DNA of 64,000 nt from Incurvaria masculella (GCA_946894095.1 OX335655.1:17794001-17858000), one strand, 5' to 3'. Shown: positions 20,709-31,447, numbered from the stretch's first letter. Numbers and translations: made by a program. Notes: generated by a model not told the origin, from the sequence alone.

Positions 20709-22141
20709 TTAAACTACAGATGTCACTACCTCGAAGTGATTACCCCCTCGGTTATACAGATAGATGGCAGTTAGAGAGAGTGGGTCATCAAGTGACCCAG
20801 TCCCGCTAAATCGGAGCCAGTGATTATTAAGGTAGACCTGTATGTCTACATTAAAAAATAATGCACTTGCAAACACCTCTGTCTCCGTTGCCCAGGTGCG
20901 GTCCAGTGCCATATGGGTGGATTGCAAATATGTCCGTATATCTACATTTCCAAGGAAATTTTGTACTCTAACATCTTGTAACATAAACGAAATCAAACAG
21001 CTTCGAATGGTATCATGAAACGTTTGAACCCCAGTGATCACGTATGATAGACAGCGAAAAAAACAGTTGCCATCCCCTAATATTTCTTGGCAGGTATTCG
21101 GTTTCCCTAGCTTTGAGTTCTGAGAATGATTTACTTTGTAGATAGGTACTCCAAGATTATGGGCCATTTTTTCCTGCCAGTCGCCTGATACCGGTTTAAA
21201 AAATAAACTTTCATTTGTATTTGTTTTATTACTCTCGATTATCTCTAACATTTCATCACTATTTACAGTCTGGGCAGAGGACTCAACACAACAGTCTGGA
21301 TTTTGGGGGAAAGTTGATGTATCAGTTTCTTTCAGAGCTACGAGACGCTTAAGGGGATACTTGGTACGTAAAATAACACCATTTTTATTCATCAAAACTA
21401 CACGCTTACGATAATTTATTGAGATGATTTTATAAGGACCAGATTTGGGAAGTTGATATTTGTCACCCTTTCTATCTAGACGTCTGGCATTTATAAGTAG
21501 CACAGATTGGCCCTCTTTTAAATTAATTCCAGTTAAATGTCGCTGGTTATAACTATTTCTTTGCACTTCTTGCGCAGCCTTTATATTTCTTGAAATAGAT
21601 GTGTGCAGAGATTGGTTAACTTTAGTCATCATCTGCAACACTTCATTAAACTGTACAATATCAAAACGTTCTTCCGTCTCATCACATATTAAATGCTGCT
21701 GAATTTTAGGTGGTGAATCTGCGTATTCCACGGCTGGAAGATTTTGGACATCAATTGGTAATCGGGCCTGTTTATGGTACAATATAAAAAAGGGTGAAAA
21801 TTTTGTGGATGTATGAGGGGCTGAGCGCATAGCAAAGAGGACACCGTGCAGTGCATTTGGCCATTGCTCAACATTTTCCTCAAGAACTTTGAGCAAAGTA
21901 TTTTTTATGCTCCGATTCGCTCTTTCCACAAGACCGTTAGCCTGTGGGTGGTAAGGTGAAGTCACGCGATGTTTCGCCCCAGTCCGTTGTAGAAGTTCTT
22001 CGACAAGGGCGTTACAAAATTCCCGACCTTGGTCGCTTATAATTGTTTCTATACAGCCGTGCCTACATATTATTTCTTCGTAGATAAATGTTGCAACTGA
22101 CTTGGCCGATTTGTTTTCGAGTGCTCTCGCTTCGATCCATT
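20709..22141 (-). pseudogene. Integrase core (second half), GPY/F module and OTU protease domain
   Basis: This frame continues the integrase interrupted at 22142. It begins KWIEARALENK and holds the second catalytic Asp in IISDQGREF and the Glu in HPQANGLVERAN, a D-35-E spacing. Numbering from the GTG at 21965, SGPYKI at 175-180 and KYPLKRL at 202-208 form a GPY/F-like module. Residues about 293-418 match an OTU cysteine protease: LGDGNCFFR with D298 and C301, WATETEVFASA, and NHFEVV with H410, so Asp, Cys and His are all kept. OTU proteases remove ubiquitin. Integrase-OTU fusions are reported, by recall, for Ginger-type DNA transposons, which this most resembles; a Ty3/gypsy source is the alternative, but no RT or protease is visible. 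The domain order is intact and only the frameshift breaks it. Confidence 0.85.
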
Positions 22142-22675
22142 TTAAAAATAGTCGATGGCGACCACGATATAGCGTAGGCCATCAACTTCTGGTAGAGAAC
22201 ATATGTCTATACCGATTTGAGCCATAACTCTGGACGGAACTGGCACAGGCTGTAGCGAATCCACGACTTTTAATGATGCAGGATTTACTTTTTGGCAAGT
22301 TAAACATTTATAACAATAATCCCTGGCTTGCACACACATATAAGGCCAATAATATCTGGCTCGGAGCATTTCAATCATTTTATCTCTACCTCTGTGCCCA
22401 GAGAGAGCTGTGGCCTCCACACTACTGGACAAACCTTCATGAAAAGCTTTTATAATAGATATCTGTTGATTTTTATCTATAACAACTAGTCTTCTATTAA
22501 CTATATCAAATTCAGTTTCAGCATTTGTGCGTTTCTTATGAACGCGGGTATAATATAACTGGCCTCCCTGCAGTGAAAATAGTCGGCAATGCCGCCTGAA
22601 ATTTGATTTTTGACTTTTTGTTTTTAAATCCGCAGGATAACGATTACACGTCTTAAATCGTAGAATTTCTTCCAT
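22142..22675 (-). pseudogene. Integrase N-terminal HHCC finger and first catalytic Asp
   Basis: 177 codons from ATG 22675 to a premature TAA at 22142-22144. An HHCC zinc finger is clear (H in AFHEG, H in SGHRGR, cysteines in YKCLTCQK, with RARYYWPYM between), followed by IDICSLPEVDGLRYIVVAIDYF with the first catalytic Asp at D157. The frame then shifts by one missing base in a T-run and the integrase continues in the next frame. TTTATGTTTCAG just upstream (near 22704) is a good splice acceptor, so an upstream exon may exist. Confidence 0.88.
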
Positions 22676-22704
22676 GTCGACGTCCTTTCTTCTAAAATGT
22701 CCTG

Positions 22705-23396
22705 AAACATAAATTAGTTATTAAATACTTCGATTGTGGTAATATATACCTATATAAAAATATCATCACGAAAAACATCCCATATCTTAATGTACATAAT
22801 TACAAGTAGGTGGTAACTTTACATTTATGTAATCGTTTTAACGTTTTGTTGAAAAAAAAATGCATTTTTGCGTATGACAAAAAAGGTGTAATCTCAGCAT
22901 GAACATGTCAACCAGTGTACTGATGTCACAGCGCTGGTTTTCAGACCGGACCAATTCTGTATAATAGGTCGAGGAAAAAGTCTTTTCGCATATAGTATGT
23001 ATAAACTTGTAATAAAATGTGTTTGCCTGTAATATTTGTACCTGGCTAGTTTTGATGACATGATAAAGGAATAGTTTAAAAAAAGAAACCATTTAGTAAA
23101 ATGTTGTTTCCCGCCATTTTTCATTTATTTTTCTTTCTGTCAAAATGAGTGAATCTAATTATGCAATTCGATACAATTTAAAAATGTTTTACAAAAAAGA
23201 AAAATGCAATGCACGAAAAACTTTGTGATTTTTATGGACCTATACAGCTCCATTTATATTATTTTATCTCAGCGTCGGTTAAGAGTACACACCCGTAGAA
23301 AAAAAATCGAAATATTAAAATATAGACTATTATAATGGCTTTAATGAGTTGCTCATATTCTTAAAATCTATATGCTTGCTACACCTATTTACTAGG
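22705..23396. other. Presumed intron or 5' flank of the integrase element
   Basis: AT-rich, with no frame longer than about 85 codons and no recognisable domain. No terminal inverted repeat could be matched by eye to the region below 20708. Confidence 0.3.
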
Positions 23397-23446
23397 GTTT
23401 TAATTATTGAAGAAAGAGCCCAGTAAAAAGAACTACTTTACGAAAT
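23397..23446 (-). repeat. Family E SINE fragment
   Basis: AAAGAGCCCAGTAAAAAG and ACTACTTTACGAAA match 33600-33632 in the same orientation. Only this 50-bp piece is present. Confidence 0.55.
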
Positions 23447-23467
23447 CTTCGCAGTCGATGGCCGCAA

Positions 23468-23499
23468 CCACAGAAATCGGAATATTCCGATTTCTGTGG
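23468..23499. repeat. Perfect 32-bp palindrome
   Basis: CCACAGAAATCGGAAT is followed directly by its exact reverse complement. The ends overlap direct 10-bp copies of TGGCCGCAAC (23459-23468 and 23497-23506). It could form a cruciform or be a footprint of a tiny foldback event. Confidence 0.9.
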
Positions 23500-23561
23500 C
23501 CGCAACGCAGATAAAGCGTTAAATAAATATATGTAGGTATAATCTGAAACACTATGTTAGT

Positions 23562-23791
23562 AGGAGGCATCGATTACGGGAGGAAGGAACTGCAGGAGAA
23601 TTCCAAATTATGGGTATACAGCAGGTGTATTGCAATTATTGGTAGACGCAAAACCCGAGAATGGTATGTTTTTCTGGTTTGGGTCCAGCTTTGCAGTATA
23701 TTCGTAAAGTAGTTATTTTTACTGACCTCTTTCTTCAATTAATATGTCCTTGCTTCACGATCGATTATGCATACATACATATTACATTCTA
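23562..23791 (+). repeat. Family E SINE, tRNA-Leu-like head, diverged copy
   Basis: Matches 33541-33753 in opposite orientation. The B-box counterpart GGTTTGGGTCC has two mismatches, and the A-box region is disturbed by a 15-bp insertion. Ends with CATACATACATATTACATTC like the other copy. Confidence 0.7.
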
Positions 23792-23950
23792 TGGATAGCT
23801 AGCACCACACAACTACCGTTATGATATTAGCCCAATACACCATATTCCCGAAGGAACTAGGTGCCATGCCAGGACCTTCCCTGGCACGGCTACACTCTCC
23901 AATCATATTTTTATCCAATGCGGTGGTACAACTCGGGCGGGCTTAACCCA
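23792..23950 (-). repeat. Family B SINE, internally deleted
   Basis: Carries CTACCGTTATGATATTAGCC, GGTGCCATGCCAGGACC and CGGGCGGGCTTAACC. Its right end is cut by the family C insertion at 23954. Confidence 0.7.
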
Positions 23951-23957
23951 ACCTTAA

Positions 23958-24312
23958 GGTAGCTCAACCCGGTGGGACTAACTCATTCGCGGGCACGGTA
24001 CAAAACCATGCTGTTGCGCTCTGGGACCTTCTCTGTTTCAAAGAAAAAGACAGGCTCCGTGATGAGGAAGATGCAACATGTCCACAACAAAGACAATGTG
24101 CATACCTAGTGTATGATTTGGTAAGATTTTCGAAAATTTTAATTACAAAACGACTTATAGCTAAAAGTAAACCACGACCGCTGTAGTCAAAAATGTAACA
24201 AAAAGTAAATAGATTATAAATCTTGATTAAATTAGCTATGTCTGATGACTAATCCTTTTTAGATGTTCTTACTACATCATTGCGTAATGCACCTCCAAAG
24301 TTATTGTATAAC
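23958..24312 (+). mobile_element. Family C TTAA MITE, 3'-truncated
   Basis: TTAA at 23954-23957 then GGTAGCTCAACCCGG and about 350 bp matching the family. The remaining 190 bp are missing where the foldback at 24325 begins. Confidence 0.8.
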
Positions 24313-24324
24313 AATATTTCTAAA

Positions 24325-25370
24325 TAAAAAAAGGACCGCCTTCAAAAAAACCGGAACTAAAAAGCAAAAAATAATTGGTTACTTTTAATTAATGTACGAC
24401 AAGTTATTTTAATACTAACTAATTATGTACAATTTCTTAATTTTTAATCGTCTTTTGAAGTCGGTGCCTTGGGTAGAGTTCGCTCTGCACGCTAACCTAA
24501 CCTAACCGAACAGACACTATTTCAGCCGAACGCACCAGAAGGCTACGAGAGCGTAAACAACCTGAGTCAGCGTTGGTTTTCGTGCAAGCTGATATCGATA
24601 CAGCGCAGCGTACTGAAATTGGGTTTCAACGATTATTAGTACTTTCGGCTTCATAAAGGCGCGCACTGGTGAAGGAGTATGTTAATTCCCTGCTCTGTGG
24701 ATTGGTACTTCTTACGACATCGTTGTCTGAACGAGACGATTTCTGCCGAAATTGAAGAGATATGTACTAACCGCACACTCGTTTTGACACGTAGTTAAGA
24801 GCAGACACCTCAAAATCGCTACCTATTGTTTTCTGTTCATTTTTATTTTTTATTTTTTGTATTTTGTATTATGTAGGTATTTAGGTAGAATAGAAAGTAC
24901 AAGCTACACCTACCTAAATATTTACCATATAAGTGGTCGTTGTTTTTATATTGGTTTGTTTGTTTAGTTTGTAGGGTTTTCTTGTGTTTATTTTGTTTTA
25001 ACTGTGTTAGGTATTTAGTTTAAGTATAAGGTATATTTAAGTTACAAAGTACTTGCCTAAATGCCTACAAACATACGTTTTTCCGACCTGTTTGTTTATT
25101 TAATATTTGTTTTTGTGTTTTGTTTAAGTAGGTAAATGTAAGTACATAGCTACCTGCTTATATTTCTTTCTTAGCGATAGGTGATATTAATCTAACTACT
25201 TACAGCCCTAAAGGACCTCTACCCAAGGCACCGACTTCAAAAGATGATTAAAAATTAAGAAATTGTACATAATTAGTTAGTATTAAAATAGCTTGTCGTA
25301 CATTAATTAAAAGTAACCTATAATTTTTTGCTTTTTAGTTTCGGTTTTTTTGAAGGCGGTCCTTTTTTTC
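24325..25370. mobile_element. Long inverted-repeat (foldback) element, about 1.05 kb
   Basis: The left arm 24328-24482 and right arm 25217-25369 are inverted repeats of about 150 bp with few mismatches, starting AAGGACCGCCTTCAAAAA and ending in GAAGTCGGTGCCTTGGGTAG. The interior has no coding signal. Just inside the left arm three CCTAA units occur (24493-24507). Confidence 0.75.
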
Positions 25371-25423
25371 TTTAAAATTTTTTATTTTTTGCTTTTTAGT
25401 GGTGGCGTAACTTTTTGACTTAA

Positions 25424-25480
25424 GGTGGGCTTCCACATACAAATTGGAAAGAAGATCATGCGCACCTCACTATCCCATGC
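25424..25480 (-). repeat. Family C fragment, diverged
   Basis: TTAA at 25420-25423 then a degraded GGTGGGCTTCCACATACAAA and GAAAGAAGATCATGCGC, as in the family's right end. Confidence 0.5.
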
Positions 25481-25496
25481 GAACTCTCTAAACTGT

Positions 25497-25712
25497 TTTT
25501 TTTTTATGTGACTGGACATGGATGGCTAATACCAAACTTTTTGTCATGGTATTAGCCCAACACACCACATGGGAACTAGGTGCCATGCCAGGACCTTCCT
25601 TATATTGCACGGCTACATTGAACTGGACGGAAAACACGGACAATTTTCATTGCCGCTTCGACCATCGTTCATCCAATGCGATGGTACCAACCCGGGCGGG
25701 ATTTAAAAACAA
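25497..25712 (-). repeat. Family B SINE, promoter end missing
   Basis: Runs from the T-rich tail and GACATGGATGGCTAATACC to ACCAACCCGGGCGGG. The tRNA-like part is absent. Confidence 0.75.
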
Positions 25713-25797
25713 GTCACTGAAAATTTTAAGTTTCTAGGATCATTTGTTTCGGAAATCTCAACATGAGGGGTTTTCACCTAAATGTTTGGACCTGTTT

Positions 25798-25817
25798 CCC
25801 CCCCCCCCCCCCCCCCC
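25798..25817 (+). repeat. Poly(C) run, 20 bases
   Basis: Twenty consecutive C. The length may be an assembly artefact. Confidence 0.9.
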
Positions 25818-26040
25818 AATAGTAGAATTTCCAAAAATATTTTCTTCGTAAGCATTCCCATCTAAAACAAAACCTACGCTGACATTTCTGGGTTCAGCGG
25901 CCCTAGAGATAGAAATGTGTACAATTTTCCCTCTTTTACCCCCCCTTGAATAAAAAAACACCTCTCATACTGAACAATCTTACCCTAAAAGAAAGCTACT
26001 GTAACTAAAAAATCACATTCTGGGTTTGCGGGCTTAAGAA

Positions 26041-26222
26041 ATTCGATGTTTGTTATTTTGATAAAAAAAAATGGGACCAACTAGAAAGTATACCCTTTCG
26101 AACAAAAAAAGAATTTTCCAAATCGGTCCAGAGGTCTTCGAGTAATGGGTGAACATAAATAAAAAAAAAAAAGATTCCGACGAATTGAGAACCTCCTCCT
26201 TTTTTGAAGTCGGTTAAAAACG
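26041..26222 (-). repeat. Family F repeat (AAGGAGGAGGTT type)
   Basis: The complement holds AACCGACTTCAAAAAAGG, AGGAGGTTCTCAATTCG and a stretch around CCGATTTGGAAAA. Shared with 54063-54125 and 61791-62129. A common lepidopteran dispersed repeat by recall; class unknown. Confidence 0.6.
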
Positions 26223-27031
26223 CGGAGATTTCGTGCATAATGTATCAGTGTCATATTTACCACCTTAGGAATTTAATTTTGAATCCTTACCTATTAGTGT
26301 TCTAATCTTAACACAATCTTAACAAAATCTTAACACGACCATTTTTCATGGCCTCTTCGACCATGTTTCATCCGAAGACATCTCACTAAGTCGCGCGGGG
26401 TTAATGAAGAGGATAATGAGGTGATCAAGTCGAATACAGTGTCTCGTGCCCATTTCCTCAGTCAAATTAATATGTATTTTCTGATATTTTGCACATTAAA
26501 TAAACATCTGTACTTTTTTGTTTTTTTTATAAGCTAACTGATATTCCTGATATACGCCTCTGAAAATATGAATACAAATACAAAAAGGTATATAATATTG
26601 TTACAAGTTAATTTATTTAAAAAAAACGTATAAACTCTTAGTTGAATGTGCTAATTTACAGAAAAAATATCTCTTAATTTGACTGAGGAAACAGGTATGA
26701 GCAATTGTATAGAACTTGATCACCTCATTATGCTCTAAAGTAAATGCATTTTATGTAATGTATGTATGTAATGCATGGACAGGTGCAACGTGTGCAAAAA
26801 AGTGGACCAATGTATTTTAAGTATATATACTTACTTTCTTTTAAATCTGGGTCACATCTTCCTTCCAACTCCTTTTCAAATCCAACACTAGCTGCAGAAA
26901 GAAATACAATTATATTATTTTTTTGCTGTAAAATTGGAGCTAAAATCAGAGCATTTTTTTTTTAAAACCTTAATACAATATTAGCCGTCATATCTGTCTT
27001 AAGATAAAATTATCACCCTACTTTCGGGGTC
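26223..27031. other. AT-rich spacer
   Basis: A weak family B fragment may lie at about 26335-26400 (CATGGCCTCTTCGACCAT). Nothing else recognised. Confidence 0.3.
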
Positions 27032-27035
27032 TTAA

Positions 27036-27577
27036 GGTGGCCCAACCCGGCGGGCCTAACTCATTCGCGGGCACGGTACAAAACCGTGCTGTTGCGCTCT
27101 GGGACCTTCTCTGTTTCAAAGAATAAGACAGGCTCCGTGATGAGGAAGATGCAATATGTCCACGAAAAAGACAATGTGCATAGTGTATGATTTGGTAAGA
27201 TTTACGAAAATTTTAATTTCAAAACGACTTATAGCTAAAAGTAAACCACGACGTCTGTAGTCAAAAATCTAACAAAAACCAAATAGGTTATAAATTTTGA
27301 TTAAATAAGCTATGTCTGATGACTAATCTTTTTAAGATGTTCTTACTTTATCATTGCGTAATCCACCTCCAAAGTTATTGTATAAAACGCGCGAAAAATT
27401 CGAACTTTAGGACCTTATAACTTAGAAATCAAACACAAATTTACAATGCCAATGGTCATCAGACATCTAGTTCGATCAAATAAAGCTATTTTGAGCAAAA
27501 TTTTGGATCTCTGACAAGAAATATGGGCGCGATCTTCTTTCCCCTTTTGTATGGTGAGATGAGCGGGATGGGCCGCC
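27036..27577 (+). mobile_element. Family C TTAA MITE, complete (542 bp)
   Basis: TTAA at 27032-27035 and 27578-27581. The left end is GGTGGCCCAACCCGG; the right end GGGATGGGCCGCC has two changes. Collinear with 16995-17536 throughout. Confidence 0.88.
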
Positions 27578-27581
27578 TTAA

Positions 27582-28000
27582 GCTTTAACTTCAAAGTCTA
27601 TGATCAAATACTATTTCATATAAGACAATTAGTGAGTCTTTTCTAATGAAATTACAAAGATTCATCCTAGTCTGTCAAGGAAACAGAAAGTTTGGCATGG
27701 ACACGGCCAGAACAATTAAACATATGTAACATGCGGTCAAGTTCAAAAACACAGACTCGCGAAGTTTACAGTTCAGAGAGGCATTAGTTATACATATTTG
27801 AGCAATTGTTAACTAGTTAGTAAATATCAAAGAAAAAAAGACAAACCAGGCGAAGTTTCTTATCGCTTTTTTCTCGCCAGAGATTAATCGAACCCGAATA
27901 ATTGACGAATCCGAGTATGTAATATACACCTAATGGACGAAATAAAGTAACTACTGAAACTTGTAAATAAAGTAATTGAAATTTTAAAACTTCTTCTGTG
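27582..28000. other. Spacer, nothing recognised
   Basis: No coding or repeat signal noticed. Confidence 0.3.
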
Positions 28001-28125
28001 ACTAGCTGTGCCCGCATGGAATTCAGTCTGTGACTTTGAGTGTATCAATAAAAAAATAGCACTTTCGGATATTACCTCCTTCATCCAAACATACAAACTT
28101 TACCTCCTTATAACATTAGTGTACG
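28001..28125 (+). repeat. Helitron-like (Lep1-type) fragment
   Basis: Begins ACTAGCTGTGCCCGCATGG and ends ATCCAAACATACAAACTT, TATAACATTAGTG. By recall these are the two ends of a very common lepidopteran Helitron-like repeat. Internally deleted. Confidence 0.45.
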
Positions 28126-28754
28126 ATAGAAGTTCTGACTTTCTCGCGTTTAGAAGTTGAAATGTTTTATAAACAGGACTGCGATTGAATATCACATAAC
28201 ATCGTTTTATTGCTAAATACGCTAGAAATCAGATAAATACAATATGGACAATACACACATAAAAATGGACAGAAAACGGAGCTTTTGTAAGTATTTTTTG
28301 TTATTTTGTAAGTAAATATCAAGCCTCGCTGCAAATTAAAATACCTTTGTCCTGCAGTTCAACTCCTCTCTCCCATGGTCTGAACGGTGTGAACATGTCT
28401 AACTATATGTAAGTTGCCCTGCAAGAAAAGATGCAAAATAGTAAACTTAATTATTATCATAATAAATACTGAAAATAAGAAATTTCTCTGGCTTCTTCCT
28501 TGAGGCAAACTTAGATGTGTCGGTTCCAATTGAAAATTAAACTAAATCTAGACAGTTAGTTAAATTGTATAATCTTTTATAAACTATTCATAATCTATTT
28601 AACTATGTCAGCACACTTTTCGAAATTCGAAAAATCATACTGCTATATTGTGTTTATAGATTGAATGATTGCTCTCATTTGACTCAGTTTAGATTTTCAC
28701 AAAATTCAGAACGTGTAGACGCAGATATTCATTGACTTCTGCTAGAGATACGAA
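28126..28754. other. AT-rich spacer, nothing recognised
   Basis: No coding or repeat signal noticed. Confidence 0.3.
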
Positions 28755-28827
28755 CCATCATGTTCATACCACACCCACCGTCATGATATAAGTTCAACAC
28801 AACGCATTCTCAGAGGAATAAGGTGCC
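28755..28827 (-). repeat. Family B SINE fragment
   Basis: CATACCACACCCACCGTCATG through GAATAAGGTGCC, interrupted by the T-rich tail of the next copy, so a family B copy inserted into an older one. Confidence 0.6.
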
Positions 28828-29226
28828 TTTTTTATGCAACCTGACACGGATAGCTATTATTATGGATGGATATTTGCCCAAAACACAAAAGTTCCCGAAG
28901 AAATTAGGTGCCATACCAGGACTTTCCCTTTGTGAGCACGGCCACATTGAACTGGATGGAAAACACCGACAATTTTTCATTTCCGCTTCGACTATCTTTT
29001 CATCCAATGCGATGGTATCAACCCGGTGGGCTTAAACCCTGCGGGCTGAGTTGGATAAGTGCATTTCGTGTTCCCTACTAAGGACTATTCCTTAGTAGGG
29101 AATACGAAATGCACTTATCCAACTCAGAGAGAAAGAAAGTGGTGCATTAATGGGGCGAGGATTTTAACCCAGGTCTCTGGTATGCAAGGCAAATCCCCGC
29201 GCCACTTAGCTACGAGCCGCTCCACA
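28828..29226 (-). repeat. Family B SINE with internal inverted duplication
   Basis: Near full length: tail and GCAACCTGACACGG at left, CGCCACTTAGCTACGAGCCG at the promoter end, B-box complement around GGATTTTAACC. Segment 29046-29127 is an inserted 39-bp-arm hairpin. Confidence 0.75.
29046..29127. repeat. 82-bp hairpin, 39-bp arms
   Basis: The arm starting CTGAGTTGGATAAGTGCATT is repeated in reverse complement, ending at CACTTATCCAACTCAG, with one mismatch and a 4-base loop. The arms partly correspond to the SINE's own ATGCACTTATCCAACTCAG segment. Confidence 0.9.
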
Positions 29227-29537
29227 GTGCCTTCCCAGGGTTTCTCTTTACGAACACAGCTACATTGGGCTGTACGGAAAGCACGGATTTTATTGCCGCT
29301 TCTACCATTTATTTATTTATCCAATGCGATCACTAAAATGAGATCCAACCCGGGCGGGCTTAAAACCCAACCACCTAGTAGATAAAGTAACCTACAAAGT
29401 TACCATGGATTCCGAACCATGGAATAGCTTGCAATCATGATGAAATACATTTTATCCCAATAAAAAAAAGAGGTGCAAGAACGGGGCGGGGATCGACCTC
29501 GTGAACTCGGGCATGAAGAGCAAGTACTCGCGCTTTT
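29227..29537 (-). repeat. Family B SINE, tail end truncated
   Basis: From a degraded CCTTCCCAGGG through CCAACCCGGGCGGGCTTA and TGGATTCCGAACCATGGAA to the tRNA-like end. Confidence 0.7.
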
Positions 29538-29589
29538 TTTATTTGAATTTGAGGGCTGACAATTCAAACGTTTAAGCTGGACCTGGTTC

Positions 29590-29775
29590 CGATTCCACGT
29601 AAAACTGTAGGTCCCCTTTCGTACCGACTAGGTGGTAGGTAGTCGGTACTAAGCACGGGGTGGGTTAGAACCATCGTATTTAACATGAAGTTGGTTAAAA
29701 AGATGGTCGAAGTGGCAATTAAAAATATCCGTGTGTTTCGTCAAATTAAATGTAGCCAAGCAAAGCAATAATTAA
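29590..29775 (+). repeat. Family B SINE, opposite orientation, fragment
   Basis: Complement of the family: CCGATTCCACGTAAAACTG, TAGGTCCCCTTTC, AAAGATGGTCGAAGTGGCAA. Tail end missing. Confidence 0.65.
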
Positions 29776-30639
29776 GCACTTGGTACGGCACCTACATAGT
29801 TCCGTTGTCATTTATAAAATTCAGAAATTTATTAAACGTAAGTCCAAGTAACCTTTGGGGTAGGATCTGACAGGTAACACATTATTTATTGCATACCTAA
29901 CACAATGTCACACAGGTCGCGCCAGCGGGCTCCATTCTAATATTTTAATATTTTATATTTTTAATGGTCTTAAAATGCAAAACAGCGCGACTTTTATTTT
30001 GTATGAAATACGATATGCATGGCTAAGACCACAGCCACTGTGATGTGACTATGTAAAAAAACCTAAAATTAATAAATGTTTCAAGCCTTCAAGATTATTT
30101 CATATATGCATGGAATAATCATTACATGGTAGGAACACCTTTTTACTGTGCTTGCAGTTGGTTGATACAGGGCTTGCAATTGAAACATGACAAATTAACA
30201 AAAATATACAAGAACACATACATACCTTCAGATATTGACTTCTCTGCAACTTTCACTCAGAAAATAGCACAATTGTTGGCTTAAATAAAACAGCCAAAAT
30301 ACATCGATATTAAAATTTTTTTTAAAAATGGATGAAATCGCTAAAGACGAAACGGTCTCGCGTGAAGTCGTCTTGCGAGTGATAAACTAAACAGGAATAA
30401 TTTTCGAGTATTCTACTTTTTACACAGAGATGTGGTAAGAATTCGGCCGTAACATCCACTTAACTCATTCGATGACATGTTTTTGAGATCTTTCTCAAAC
30501 ACCACTTGACAAAAACGTGCACTTTCAAAGAGGCTGCCCCAATCAGATGTCACTTCAGATATAGGTAATAAAAATAGTTTTTGCGGAAGTTTGAAAAAGA
30601 GAATGTCTCAATTCGTCCGTCCTTTTATTTATATATTTC
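29776..30639. other. AT-rich spacer, nothing recognised
   Basis: No coding or repeat signal noticed. Confidence 0.3.
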
Positions 30640-31447
30640 ATATATAGGGCTGTGCCCTCAACTTGAGGCCGTTAATAATATTAATATTGATTTGAGGAGT
30701 GTTTGGCAGTGGTCAGCGAGCAATGGACTAGCGCTAAATCCCCAGAAGTCCTTGGTTTTAGTACTGGGAAACAAAAATACTGTAAAAAAAGTGCTGTCTA
30801 GAAACCCACTTATTATGATGAATGGAATAGTTCTGCCCATTGTTAAAACTGCGCGAAACCTTGGTCTCAAGATGGACAGTCAACTCCGGTATGGAGAACA
30901 CATTGCCGAAAACGTTGGAAGATCGTTCGGTAAACTCAAAAGCGTATATAAAATACGACAATATCTTAGTACCAAGGTTCGACATCAACTAACAGAGACA
31001 CTGATTCTTTCGCAACTTAATTATGCAGATGTTGTCTACGGCCCTTGTATACATAAAAAAACGTCTAGAAGAGTCCAACAGGTTCAAAACGCGTGTATTC
31101 GGTTCTGTGAGCATATTAAGAGACGCTCTCATATAACTCCCATTCTGAACAAGCTACATATTCTTAAAATGGAAAATCGTCGTACACTCCACCTGGCCAC
31201 TCAAGTTGCTAAAGTTATTATGTCACAGAGTCCCACACCCTTATGGAGTAGACTAAAGTGGCAAGGAGAGAGTCATAGGTATGGCACGCGTGGGTCCGGA
31301 GTACAGCTATCTGTTCCTAAGCTGTTCTCAGCGTCCAAGTGTTGGAACGATATTCCTCCTCCTATTCGACAAATTATTACCATACATAGTTTAAAAAAAA
31401 AATTTAAACGTTATCTTCTCTCACAACAAATATCGACAGCTATATAG
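30640..31447 (+). pseudogene. Non-LTR reverse transcriptase, C-terminal part (5'-truncated)
   Basis: An uninterrupted frame of about 270 codons matches the part of a CR1/jockey-type reverse transcriptase downstream of the catalytic YADD box: INIDLRSVWQWSASNGLALN, PQKSLVLVLG, then ARNLGLKMDSQLRYGEHI, LILSQLNYADVVYG, the QVQNACIRF box and a C-terminal CWNDIPPPIRQI, FKRYLLSQQ. It lacks the endonuclease and palm domains, so it is a dead-on-arrival LINE copy. The frame has no stops, implying a fairly recent insertion. A 3' UTR of about 560 bp follows. Confidence 0.88.

Noticed and set aside
20709..22675. An ordinary Ty3/gypsy pol gene
   Set aside because: No protease, reverse transcriptase, RNase H or LTR was found around the integrase, and an OTU domain follows. 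Kept only as an alternative.
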